Shown: positions 32,055 through 42,132 of the stretch, piece after piece
How positions within the stretch are numbered: the stretch's first letter is position 1
How the letters are laid out: each line of letters opens with the position of its first letter
Assembly (NCBI GenBank): GCA_965652645.1
Contig: CBFGXE010000013.1
Coordinates: 4,862 to 68,861, forward strand
Length of the DNA: 64,000 nucleotides
Reading direction: 5' to 3'
Source: ZC4RG30 sp965652645
GTDB taxonomy: Bacteria > Pseudomonadota > Gammaproteobacteria > Steroidobacterales > Steroidobacteraceae
Made by a program: the position numbers and the translations under genes
Notes under the pieces: generated by a model
The model's input: the letters and a program-made list of their open reading frames with translations, nothing else
The model's database searches: none
Told to the model about the DNA's origin: nothing

Positions 32055-33038
32055 ATGGCGTCGCAGCCAGGCGTGGCGCCGGCGCTGAGTGCGGTCGCGG
32101 TGCACGAGGCCCTGCGGAAGCTGGCGGGCGACGGCAAGGCGCTTCGCTGCGCCGTGGCCTGGTCCGGCGGCCTTGATTCCACCGTCCTGCTGCACGCCCT
32201 GCGCACGCGTCCCCCGGAGGGGCCCCGCCTCATGCTGCGCGCCCTGCATGTTGACCATGGGCTGCAGCCTGCTGCCGCTGCCTTTCGCAACTTCTGCCGG
32301 CGCACCGCCAGGCGCTGGCGGCTGCCCCTGGCCGTGCTGCGGGTGCGGGTGGATGCCAGGGAGGGTGACTCGCTGGAGCAGGCCGCGCGCAACGCCCGTC
32401 GCGCGGCGCTGGCCGCCGCGCTCAAGCCGGGCGAACTGCTGCTCACCGCCCAGCATGCGGATGACCAGCTGGAGACGGTGCTGCTGGCCCTGATGCGCGG
32501 CGCCGGACCCAGGGGCCTGGCGGGCATGCCGGCGGCCATGCCGCTGCAGCACACGCGGCTGCTGCGTCCGCTGCTGCAGTTCGACCGTGCCGCCATCGCG
32601 GCCTACGCCGCCGCCGCCGGACTGGACTGGGTGGAGGATCCCACCAATGCCGATGTCCGCTTCGACCGCAACTACCTGCGTGCGGCAGTATTGCCGGCGC
32701 TGCGGCAGCGCTGGCCGGCGGCCGCGCGCACCACGCTGCGCAGCGCCCGCCATTGCGCAGCCGCTGCCCTCGCGCTCGAAGCGCTGGCAGCTCGTGACCT
32801 GGACGCTGCCGCGGATGGAGCGGGGCTGGAGATCGCCGTACTGCGGCGCTTCGGCGCCGCGCGGCGCAATGCCGTACTGCGCGCCTGGCTGCAGCGCGCA
32901 GGCTGCCGCGCGCCCAACGAGCGCCACCTGCGCGAGATCGAGGCGATGATGGCCGCGCGGCGCGATGCCCATCCACTGCTGCGGCTGCCCGACTGCCTCC
33001 TGCGCCGATCAGGCGGTCGGCTGACCATCCATACCTGA
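32055..33038 (+). CDS. tilS: tRNA(Ile)-lysidine synthase, short form lacking the C-terminal domain
   Basis: Modifies C34 of tRNA-Ile(CAU) to lysidine so that it reads AUA. The ATP-pyrophosphatase loop SGGLDS is at residues 37-42, followed by LHVDHGLQ, QHADDQLETVLLALMRGAGPRGLAGM and DPTNADVRFDRNYLR, all diagnostic of TilS. The product is only 327 residues against about 430 in E. coli. It stops just after the LLRLPDCLLRR segment that closes the first accessory domain, so the TilS C-terminal domain is absent. No remnant fits in the 100 nt before pyrG. Short TilS proteins are known (for example in Aquifex), so it may be functional. Confidence 0.9.
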   Translation: MASQPGVAPALSAVAVHEALRKLAGDGKALRCAVAWSGGLDSTVLLHALRTRPPEGPRLMLRALHVDHGLQPAAAAFRNFCRRTARRWRLPLAVLRVRVDAREGDSLEQAARNARRAALAAALKPGELLLTAQHADDQLETVLLALMRGAGPRGLAGMPAAMPLQHTRLLRPLLQFDRAAIAAYAAAAGLDWVEDPTNADVRFDRNYLRAAVLPALRQRWPAAARTTLRSARHCAAAALALEALAARDLDAAADGAGLEIAVLRRFGAARRNAVLRAWLQRAGCRAPNERHLREIEAMMAARRDAHPLLRLPDCLLRRSGGRLTIHT

Positions 33039-33138
33039 ATCTTCTGGCGGCCCGGCATCCGAAAGGGTAGACTGTCGGCCCGTCGTGATCTGTCCCGGCC
33101 CGGGGCCGGCGACCTCCAAACTTCCGGCGGTGAATCCC

Positions 33139-34782
<1,644 letters not shown>

Positions 34783-34825
34783 GGCCGCGCGGGGCATTGG
34801 CGCCGGCGGCGGGACCGGCACTGCC

Positions 34826-35658
<833 letters not shown>

Positions 35659-35662
<4 letters not shown>

Positions 35663-36957
35663 GCCGTATCGTCGATGTCATCGGGCGCGAAGTGATCGAT
35701 TCGCGCGGCAATCCCACCGTCGAAGCCGACGTGGTGCTGGACTCCGGCACCGTGGGCCGCGCCGCGGTGCCCTCGGGAGCCTCCACCGGCACCCGCGAGG
35801 CCGTGGAGCTGCGGGACGGCGACAAGGCGCGCTACCTGGGCAAGGGCGTGCTGAAGGCCGTGGCCAACGTGAATGGCGCGCTGAAGGCCGCAGTCACCGG
35901 CATGGACCCGCGCGAACAGGCGGCCATCGACCGCAGGATGATCGAGCTGGACGGCACCGACAACAAGGGCCGCCTGGGCGCCAATGCGCTGCTGGCCGTG
36001 TCGCTGGCCACGGCGCAGGCCGCAGCTGCCGATGCGAAGCTGCCGCTGTTCCGCCACCTGGCCACGCTGGATGCGAAGAAGGACCGCGCGCCGGTGATGC
36101 CCGTGCCGATGATGAACATCATCAATGGCGGCGCCCATGCCGACAATTCGCTCGACGTGCAGGAGTTCATGATCCTGCCGGTGGGGGCGCCCTCGCTGCC
36201 GGAGGCGCTGCGCTACGGCGCGGAGATCTTCCACACGCTGAAGAAGATCCTGCACGAAAAGGGCCTGGCCACCTCGGTGGGCGACGAGGGCGGCTTCGCC
36301 CCCAACCTGGGCTCGAACGAGGAGGCCATCGGCATCATCAGCCAGGCCGTCGAGAAGGCCGGCTACCGGCTGGGCGAGGACATCTACCTGGGCCTCGACG
36401 TGGCCAGCAGCGAGTTCTACAAGGACGGCAAGTACCACCTGGAGGGCGAGGGTCGCAGCTTCACTTCGGCCGGGTTCGCCGACTACCTGGCGGGCCTTGC
36501 GGCGCGTTATCCGGTCATCACCATCGAGGACGGCATGGCCGAAGGCGACTGGGAGGGCTGGAAACTGCTCACTGAAAAGCTGGGCAGCAAGGTGCAGCTG
36601 GTGGGCGATGACCTGTTCGTCACCAACACGAAGATCCTGAAGGAGGGCATCCAGAAGAAGGTGGCCAATTCCATCCTGATCAAGGTGAACCAGATCGGCA
36701 CCCTCACGGAGACCCTGGAGGCCATCGGACTGGCCGAGGAGGCCCGCTACACCTCGGTGGTGTCGCACCGCTCGGGCGAGACCGAGGACGCCACCATTGC
36801 CGACATCGCGGTGGCGGCCGCCTCCACGCAGATCAAGACCGGCTCGATGTCGCGCTCGGATCGCATCGCCAAGTACAACCAGCTGCTGCGCATCGAGGGC
36901 CTGCTCGGGGGCAAGGTGCGTTATGCCGGGCGGGAGGCGTTCCCATTTACCCTGTAA
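35659..36957 (+). CDS. eno: Enolase (phosphopyruvate hydratase)
   Basis: Interconverts 2-phosphoglycerate and phosphoenolpyruvate in glycolysis, and in proteobacteria is also part of the RNA degradosome; 432 residues. Seen: EVIDSRGNPTVEADV, SGASTGTREAVELRDGD, the lid and metal residues in SVGDEGGFAPNLGSNEEA, TIEDGMAEGDWEGW, LVGDDLFVTN, and the signature ILIKVNQIGTLTETLEAI. It supplies the PEP used by KdsA, encoded 4 nt upstream by overlap. Confidence 0.98.
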
Positions 36958-36977
36958 CACGATAACCTCGCGCGACC

Positions 36978-37325
36978 ATGAGGTGGTTCATTGCCGCGCT
37001 GGCCGCTGTGTTGGTGCTCCTGCAGTACCGCATCTGGATGTCCCCGGACGGCGCGCGCGAGGTCATGCGCCTCGATCGCGCCGTGGCCGAACAGCGCGCC
37101 GAGAACGAACGCCTGAAGGAGCGCAACGAGCAGCTTTTTGCCGAGGTGCGCGACCTGAAGCAGGGCTTCGCTGCGGTGGAAGAGCGGGCGCGCGCCGAAC
37201 TCGGCCTCATCGCTCCCAACGAAACCTACTTCCAGGTCGTGCCGCAGGATGACGTGCCGGCCGGCCCGGTGGAGGTGGCACCCGCGGCCGAATCGCCCAC
37301 CGCGCTGGCCGCCGCGGCCCACTGA
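36978..37325 (+). CDS. ftsB: Cell division protein FtsB
   Basis: Small bitopic divisome protein that pairs with FtsL and FtsQ; 115 residues. One N-terminal membrane helix (about 4-19) is followed by a periplasmic coiled coil (RLDRAVAEQRAENERLKERN, ~32-70) and the conserved EERARAELGLIAPNETYFQV. A C-terminal Ala/Pro/Glu tail of ~25 residues is unstructured. The eno-ftsB-ispD-ispF order is common to gammaproteobacteria. ispD starts on the base after its stop. Confidence 0.94.
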   Translation: MRWFIAALAAVLVLLQYRIWMSPDGAREVMRLDRAVAEQRAENERLKERNEQLFAEVRDLKQGFAAVEERARAELGLIAPNETYFQVVPQDDVPAGPVEVAPAAESPTALAAAAH

Positions 37326-38039
37326 GTGCATTACTGGCTGGTCATGCCGGCGGCGGGCAGTGGTCGCCGCTTCGGCGGTGACACGCCCAAGCAATATCTC
37401 TTCCTCGGGCAGGCGCGCGTGATCGAGCGCGCGCTGGCGCCGTTCACCGCGGATGCGCGTTGCCGCGGAATCTGCCTCGCCCTGGATGCCGCCGACAGTC
37501 TGTTCGCCACGTTGCCCGTGGCGGCCGGGCCGCGCGTGCGCACGGTGGCGGGTGGCGAGCGGCGCTGTGATTCCGTGCGCAATGCGCTGGCCGCGCTGGC
37601 GCTGCCGGATGACGAGTGGGTGCTGGTGCATGACGCGGCCCGACCTTGCCTGGGGCGTCCGGACATCGATCGCCTGCTGGCCCTGGCTGGCGCGGATGAG
37701 GTGGGCGGCTTGCTGGCGGTGCCGCTGGCCGACACGCTCAAGCGTGCCGCACCGGGTGACGCAACCTCCCGGGAGGCCGCGCCGCGCGTGGCCGATACCC
37801 CGTCGCGCGCCGGCCTGTGGCGCGCATTGACACCGCAGATGTTCCGCGCCGGCCTGCTGCGTGATGCCCTTGAGGCGGCACTGGCCGCGGGCCGCGAGCC
37901 CACCGATGAGGCGCAGGCCGTGGAGTGGCTCGGCCATGCGCCGCGGCTCATCGAGGGTGATCCCGGCAACCTGAAGATCACCACGCCAGCCGACCTCAGG
38001 CTGGCGGCCGCCTGGCTGGCGCGGGAGAATCAGCCATGA
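37326..38039 (+). CDS. ispD: 2-C-methyl-D-erythritol 4-phosphate cytidylyltransferase
   Basis: Third step of the MEP pathway: CTP + MEP to CDP-ME; 237 residues. The CTP-binding N-terminus reads MPAAGSGRRFGGDTPKQYL, and WVLVHDAARPCL, TPQMFRAGLLRDAL and GDPGNLKITTPADL follow the family pattern. Start is GTG at 37326, immediately after the ftsB stop. It overlaps ispF by 4 nt. Confidence 0.95.
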   Translation: MHYWLVMPAAGSGRRFGGDTPKQYLFLGQARVIERALAPFTADARCRGICLALDAADSLFATLPVAAGPRVRTVAGGERRCDSVRNALAALALPDDEWVLVHDAARPCLGRPDIDRLLALAGADEVGGLLAVPLADTLKRAAPGDATSREAAPRVADTPSRAGLWRALTPQMFRAGLLRDALEAALAAGREPTDEAQAVEWLGHAPRLIEGDPGNLKITTPADLRLAAAWLARENQP

Positions 38040-38515
38040 ATTTCCGTATCGGCAGCGGCTTCGACGTGCACGCCTTCGGCCCCGGCGGGCATGTGATGCT
38101 GGGCGGCATGCGCATCGCCTGCACGCAGGGCGTGGTGGCGCATTCAGACGGCGACGTGCTGCTGCATGCCCTCACCGATGCGCTGCTCGGTGCCGCCGGC
38201 CTTGGCGACATCGGCCAGCATTTCCCCGATTCCGATGCGCGCTGGAAGGGTGCCGACAGCACGCAGTTCGTGCGCCATGCCGTGCAGTTGCTGGCAGCCG
38301 GGGGATGGAGCATCGTGAATGCCGACCTCACGCTGCTGGGCGAGACGCCGCGCATCGCCCGCCACCGCGATGCCATCCGTGCCAGCGTGGCCGGCGCGCT
38401 GGGCGTGGCGCCGGAGGCCGTGAACCTGAAGGCCACCACCACGGAAAAGCTGGGATTCCTGGGGCGCAGCGAGGGCCTCGCGGCCCAGGCCGTGGTGCTG
38501 ATCACCCGCGCCTGA
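38036..38515 (+). CDS. ispF: 2-C-methyl-D-erythritol 2,4-cyclodiphosphate synthase
   Basis: Cyclises CDP-ME-2-phosphate in the MEP pathway; 159 residues, the standard size. Zinc-site and signature residues are visible in GSGFDVHAFG, AHSDGDVLLHALTDALLGA and DIGQHFPDSD, and the end has NLKATTTEKLGFLGRSEG. It ends 8 nt from the convergent Smr gene, closing the long plus-strand block. Confidence 0.97.
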   Translation: MNFRIGSGFDVHAFGPGGHVMLGGMRIACTQGVVAHSDGDVLLHALTDALLGAAGLGDIGQHFPDSDARWKGADSTQFVRHAVQLLAAGGWSIVNADLTLLGETPRIARHRDAIRASVAGALGVAPEAVNLKATTTEKLGFLGRSEGLAAQAVVLITRA

Positions 38516-38523
38516 GCCTGCCT

Positions 38524-39084
38524 TCAGCGCCGGGCGGCCGGGCCGCGCGCGGGCGAGGGTGCATCCAGCAGCACCAGGATGGCCCCGGAGCCGCCATCCA
38601 CCTCGCGCGCCGAGGCGAAGGCCAGCACCGCATCGACGCGACTGAGGAAATGGCTGGCCACCAGCTTCAGCACCGGGCCGCGATGTCCCGAGCGTCGGCC
38701 CTTGCCATGGATCACGCGCACCACGCGCGCGCGATGGCGCATGGCCTCGGCCAGGAACTGGCGCAGCGCCGGTTCCACCATGGCAGCCCGCAGGCCATGC
38801 AGGTCGATCTCGCCTTCCACCCGGTACTGGCCCGCACGCAGGCGCCGGAAAGTTGGCATGGCCACCTGGGGCCGGCGGAACAGCAGCGCATCGCCGGTTT
38901 CCTCCACCGGCGCCAGCGGCGAGCCGGCGCCCAGGCTCTCTTCCAGCACGGCCTTCCGTTCCGCGCGCGCGAACCGTGCACGGGCGCGCGGACGCCGGGG
39001 AGAGGAGTCGCTGCGCCCATCGAGGGCCAGGCGCCGCACGTCACGCATGGCGTGGCGGAACAACCTCCGGTCCTCATCGTCCAT
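38524..39084 (-). CDS. Smr domain protein (SmrA/SmrB-like endonuclease family)
   Basis: A 186-residue protein with a C-terminal Smr (MutS2-related) domain. The DLHG motif occurs in EIDLHGLRAAMVEPAL and HGKGRRSGHRGPVLK follows at the expected distance, then GGSGAILVLL. The N-terminal ~80 residues are charged and basic (SPRRPRARARFARAERK). Relatives include E. coli SmrB, which cleaves mRNA at collided ribosomes, and SmrA/YdaL; which one this equals is not clear. It is the only minus-strand gene between ispF and surE and its start faces surE across 83 bp. Confidence 0.86.
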   Translation of the reverse strand: MDDEDRRLFRHAMRDVRRLALDGRSDSSPRRPRARARFARAERKAVLEESLGAGSPLAPVEETGDALLFRRPQVAMPTFRRLRAGQYRVEGEIDLHGLRAAMVEPALRQFLAEAMRHRARVVRVIHGKGRRSGHRGPVLKLVASHFLSRVDAVLAFASAREVDGGSGAILVLLDAPSPARGPAARR

Positions 39085-39167
39085 GCCTGCCGCCCTCGAG
39101 CCCCGCTTCGAGTATTATTGCGCGCGCCGCGCGCCGGCGTGAATGGCGCGCCGAAGCGCAAGGTCTC

Positions 39168-39926
39168 ATGCATATTCTGGTCAGCAACGACGACGGCTAC
39201 CGCTCCGACGGCATCCGCCAGCTCAACAGCGCGCTCTCGCGCCTGGCCCGCACCACCGTGATGGCTCCGGACCGCAACCGCAGCGGCGCCAGCAATTCCC
39301 TCACGCTCGACGTGCCGCTGCGCGTGTTCGAGAGCGAGCCCGGCGTGCATTATGTGATGGGGGGCACGCCCACCGACTGCGTGCACATCGCCATCTCGGG
39401 CTACTTCGATTTCGAGTTCGACCTGGTGTGCTCGGGCATCAACGACGGGCCGAACCTCGGCGACGACACGCTGTATTCGGGCACCGTGGCCGCCGCCATC
39501 GAGGGCCGTTTCCTCGGCCTGCCCACTGTGGCCTTCTCGCTGTGCATGGAGCCTGACTCCGGGCGCCACTTCGACACCGCCGCGCGGGTGGCCGAGGCGC
39601 TGATCGCGCGCCTGCTCGAGTCACCGCTGGAGCGCGGCATGACGCTGAACGTCAACGTGCCCGATTTGCCCTACGAACAACTGCGCGGCATCCGCGCCAC
39701 GCGCCTGGGCGGGCGGCACCGGTCCAAGCCCATCGTCCCGGTGAAGGATCCGAAGGGCAAGCCGGTGTACTGGATCGGGCCTTCCGGCCCCGGGCAGGAT
39801 GCGGGCGACGGCACCGACTTCCACGCCATTGCCAATGGCTACGTTTCGGTGACGCCACTGCAGATCGACCTCACGCGCCATGCGGCGCTGCCCACCCTGG
39901 CCGACTGGCTGAAGCCGCTGGCATGA
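39168..39926 (+). CDS. surE: 5'/3'-nucleotidase SurE
   Basis: Stationary-phase survival nucleotidase/exopolyphosphatase; 252 residues. The metal site is intact: Asp8 and Asp9 in SNDDG, Ser39 in RSGASNS and Asn92 in SGINDGPNLGDDTLYSGTV. ATG at 39168 gives the canonical N-terminus MHILVSNDDG; the open frame above it is antisense to the Smr gene. It overlaps pcm by 4 nt, the classical surE-pcm pair. Confidence 0.96.
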   Translation: MHILVSNDDGYRSDGIRQLNSALSRLARTTVMAPDRNRSGASNSLTLDVPLRVFESEPGVHYVMGGTPTDCVHIAISGYFDFEFDLVCSGINDGPNLGDDTLYSGTVAAAIEGRFLGLPTVAFSLCMEPDSGRHFDTAARVAEALIARLLESPLERGMTLNVNVPDLPYEQLRGIRATRLGGRHRSKPIVPVKDPKGKPVYWIGPSGPGQDAGDGTDFHAIANGYVSVTPLQIDLTRHAALPTLADWLKPLA

Positions 39927-40585
39927 ACGTCACGCGGCACGCCGGCATCGGCATGACTTCCGCGCGCACCCGCGACCGCCTGGTGCAGCGCCTGCGTGAG
40001 CAGGGCATCCACGACCTGCGTGTGCTGGAGCGCATCCGCAACGTGCCGCGGCACATCTTCGTGGACGAGGCCCTGGCCAGCCGCGCCTATGAAGACACCG
40101 CGCTGCCCATCGGCTGGGGACAGACCATCTCCCAGCCCTACATCGTCGCGCGCATGACCCAGGCGCTGGTCTCCGGCGGGCTGCCGGAGAAGGTGCTGGA
40201 GATCGGCTTCGGCTGCGGTTACCAGACTGCCGTGCTGTCCCCCTTCGCCCAGAAGATTTTCTCCATCGAGCGCATCGAGCCGCTGGTGGCCAGGGCCAGG
40301 CTGCGCCTGAAGGAACTGGGCGTCCGCAACGTGAAGCTCAAGCACGGTGATGGCATGAAGGGCTGGCCCACGCAGGCGCCATTTGACGGAATCCTCGTCG
40401 CTGCCGCGCCGCTGACGCTGCCTGATGCATTGCTCAACCAGCTCGCGGTGGGAGGCCGGCTGGTGGTGCCCGTGGGTCCCGAGGGCCAGCAGCAGCTGCT
40501 GCGCGTGACGCGGCGCGAATCGGGACTGCAGAAGGAAGTGCTGGGGCCGGTGGCCTTCGTGCCGATGCTCGGCGGCGTCAGCTGA
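39923..40585 (+). CDS. pcm: Protein-L-isoaspartate O-methyltransferase
   Basis: SAM-dependent repair of isoaspartyl residues in aged proteins; 220 residues. Motifs: IRNVPRHIFVDEALASRAYEDTALPIGWGQTIS (catalytic region, split over the family motifs), the SAM loop VLEIGFGCGYQTAVL, and VVPVGPEGQQQLL. In many gammaproteobacteria nlpD and rpoS follow surE-pcm; here a gene-free, AT-richer region follows instead. Confidence 0.95.
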   Translation: MNVTRHAGIGMTSARTRDRLVQRLREQGIHDLRVLERIRNVPRHIFVDEALASRAYEDTALPIGWGQTISQPYIVARMTQALVSGGLPEKVLEIGFGCGYQTAVLSPFAQKIFSIERIEPLVARARLRLKELGVRNVKLKHGDGMKGWPTQAPFDGILVAAAPLTLPDALLNQLAVGGRLVVPVGPEGQQQLLRVTRRESGLQKEVLGPVAFVPMLGGVS

Positions 40586-40696
40586 AGGCCCCGGCGAGCC
40601 CTATTCGAGACTCGGCGGGCCGAAATTGCCTAACGCCAAAGCAGGGGTGAGGTCAAGGGCTTGCGTGCTCAACTGAACGCTGCTTTACTCTTGTAG

Positions 40697-40726
40697 CCGT
40701 TCGGCGACAGGCTCACCGGACGAAGG
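40697..40726. repeat. REP-like imperfect palindrome
   Basis: Thirty bases starting CCGTTCGGCGACAGGCTCAC and ending GGACGAAGG; the outer arms are imperfect inverted complements around a CAGGCTC centre. This resembles the widespread extragenic palindromes of the 'TTCGACAGGCTCAGGACGAA' type found between proteobacterial genes. Only one full copy is seen in the window, with a partial inverted copy at 40872-40895. Confidence 0.45.
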
Positions 40727-40734
40727 CACTGAAG
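40711..40734 (+). repeat. Left arm of 24-bp inverted repeat
   Basis: Begins GCTCACCGGACGAAGGCACT and ends GAAG. It matches the reverse complement of 40872-40895 at 22 of 24 positions. The arms bound a 185-bp unit with an AT-rich interior, the layout of a miniature inverted-repeat element. No target-site duplication is obvious. Confidence 0.6.
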
Positions 40735-40871
40735 GGAGAGGGGACTCAAGACGGGTTTGGACAACAAGTAAAACGGGTCGATACAAAAACAAGAAAAATC
40801 GCGCTATCAACCAATGATTCGAGTCTGTCAGCTCCGATAATTGGTCGAACTGGATCTTCAGCTTCCGCAAA

Positions 40872-40895
40872 CTTCAGTGCCTTCCTCCGGTGGGC
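40872..40895 (-). repeat. Right arm of 24-bp inverted repeat
   Basis: Begins CTTCAGTGCCTTCCTCCGGT and ends GGGC; the inverted partner of 40711-40734 with two mismatches. Together they could also form a long stem in RNA from either strand. Confidence 0.6.
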
Positions 40896-40908
40896 TTCAC
40901 AAGCTCCA

Positions 40909-40933
40909 CCGCCCCTCCAGTCTGGAGGGGCGG
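40909..40933 (-). terminator. Strong hairpin downstream of the FKBP gene (terminator-like, no U-tract)
   Basis: A near-perfect palindrome, CCGCCCCTCC - AGTCT - GGAGGGGCGG, 23 nt beyond the FKBP stop. No T-run follows on the minus strand, so it is not a classical intrinsic terminator; it may stabilise the mRNA 3' end. Confidence 0.4.
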
Positions 40934-40956
40934 CCCTGAATCCAGCCTGAACAGGC

Positions 40957-41661
40957 TTACGGCGTCGCCGCCTCTTCCTCGTTGATCGCCAGCAGCTCAA
41001 CGTCGAACACCAGCGTCGAGTTGCCGGGGATGTCGGCATTGCCGCGTTCGCCATAGGCGAGCTCCGGCGGGCAGATCAGCTGCGCGCTGCCGCCGACCTT
41101 CATCTTCTGCACGCCCTCGGTCCAGCACGGGATCACCTCGCCCAAGCCGAAGTTGACCGGTGTGCCGCGCTGGATCGAGCTGTCGAACACCTTGCCGTTG
41201 ATGTGCTTGCCCTCGTAGTGCACCGTGACACTGTCTTCCGCGGTGGGGGAGGCACCGGTGCCTTCCTTGCCGGGCAGGTACACCAGGCCGCTGGTGGTTT
41301 TCTCCGCGCCCGCCTCCGCGGCCCGCTTGGCCAGGTATTCCGCGCCGGCGGCCTTGTCGCGCTCGGCCGTGGCATCCATCCGCGCCTCGAACAGCTCCTG
41401 CAACTTGGGCATCAGCGCCTGCAATTCTTCTGTGCTCAGGCTCGGCTTGTCGCGCGCGCCGTCCGCCACGCCCGCGTTGACCATCAGCAGTTCCTTGTCG
41501 CTGAGGGTGAAGGCCTTGATGTTGAGCTGCTCGGTCATGATCACGCCCAGCGCGTAGAGCGCCTTCTCTTCATCCGTCTTGGGCACGGCCTGCTGGGCCT
41601 TCTGGGCACAGCCGGTGATGAGGCAGACGGTGGCGAAGCTCGTCAGTATTGCGACACGCAT
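40957..41661 (-). CDS. FKBP-type peptidyl-prolyl cis-trans isomerase lipoprotein
   Basis: A 234-residue envelope foldase of the FkpA/Mip type. The signal sequence ends in a lipobox LITGC with Cys18 as lipidation site. Residues ~30-115 form the helical dimerisation domain, and ~120-225 the FKBP domain (TVHYEGKHINGKVFDSSIQ, PCWTEGVQKMKVGG, ICPPELAYGERG, LVFDVELLAI). The short C-terminus is acidic. It is transcribed toward the repeat-bearing island. TAGACT on the minus strand (41700-41695) could be a -10 box, but no -35 is convincing. Confidence 0.9.
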   Translation of the reverse strand: MRVAILTSFATVCLITGCAQKAQQAVPKTDEEKALYALGVIMTEQLNIKAFTLSDKELLMVNAGVADGARDKPSLSTEELQALMPKLQELFEARMDATAERDKAAGAEYLAKRAAEAGAEKTTSGLVYLPGKEGTGASPTAEDSVTVHYEGKHINGKVFDSSIQRGTPVNFGLGEVIPCWTEGVQKMKVGGSAQLICPPELAYGERGNADIPGNSTLVFDVELLAINEEEAATP

Positions 41662-41745
41662 GCGTTGGATCCTGGTGAGAAAAAAAGAGCGGCTAGTCTA
41701 GGCAAATCCCCCGGTGGCTGCATGGGCGCTTGCCTGAAGACGGCT

Positions 41746-42114
41746 TCAGCCGGGGAACAGCAGGGCTGCCACGGCACGCTCCTCCTGCGCCAGCACGTTG
41801 TAGGTGCGGCAGGCGGCGCCCAGGTCCATCACTTCAAGGCCCGCCTGGCGGGCGGCCAGTGCGCGGCGCAGCAGCTTCACCACGCCGGCATCGAATCCGC
41901 TCCCGCCCAGCAGCACGATGCGCGGCTCCACCGGCCACAGCGGCGCCAGCGACTCCGCGGTGAGCTCTTTCGCGGTGGCAATCCATGAGTCATGCAACAG
42001 CGCCGGCGCGAGGATGAGGGGAGCGGTGAGCTGCCTGCCACTGACCTGCACCACACCGGCACCATAGCGGCTGATGAGATGAATGCCGACGGGAAGCTGT
42101 TCGTGAAGTTTCAT
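41746..42114 (-). CDS. Mth938-like domain protein (DUF498/NDUFAF3-like)
   Basis: A 122-residue single-domain protein of the Mth938 fold family. The characteristic segments LTAPLILAP, LLGGSGFDAG and GLEVMDLGAACRTYNVLAQEERAVAALL are present. Eukaryotic relatives (NDUFAF3) assist complex I assembly; the bacterial role is unknown. The ATG at 42114 lies 18 nt from the divergent rpfE-like start at 42133, so both starts share a very short spacer. The open frame above 42114 is antisense to the neighbour. A CTGAAG-ACGG-CTTCAG hairpin (41734-41749) straddles its stop codon. Confidence 0.82.
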   Translation of the reverse strand: MKLHEQLPVGIHLISRYGAGVVQVSGRQLTAPLILAPALLHDSWIATAKELTAESLAPLWPVEPRIVLLGGSGFDAGVVKLLRRALAARQAGLEVMDLGAACRTYNVLAQEERAVAALLFPG

Positions 42115-42132
42115 GCCGCTACGATACGCGAC

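Larger units (their letters stand above)
40586..40956. other. AT-richer intergenic island after pcm, with inverted repeats
   Basis: 371 bp without a supported gene between pcm and the convergent FKBP gene. Base composition falls sharply around 40735-40870 (A-rich tracts such as ACAAAAACAAGAAAAATC) compared with the GC-rich surroundings. It holds a 7-bp inverted repeat AAAGCAG (40638-40644) / CTGCTTT (40680-40686), a REP-like palindrome at 40697-40726, a 24-bp inverted repeat pair at 40711-40734 / 40872-40895, and a 10-12 bp hairpin at 40909-40933. A TTG-started 61-codon frame on the minus strand (40685-40870) spans the middle and has GGAGGAAGG ahead of it, but no recognisable relatives. It could be a remnant of a small mobile element. 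Confidence 0.6.

Noticed and set aside
40628..40690. Possible integron attC site (GCCTAAC followed by AAAGCAG...CTGCTTT stem)
   Set aside because: The first half fits RYYYAAC, but no GTTRRRY partner closes the site and no integrase or cassette array is present.
40746..41054. 102-codon minus-strand frame running from inside the FKBP gene into the AT-rich island
   Set aside because: Its first half is an out-of-frame shadow of the FKBP coding region and it has no start of its own near the gene end.
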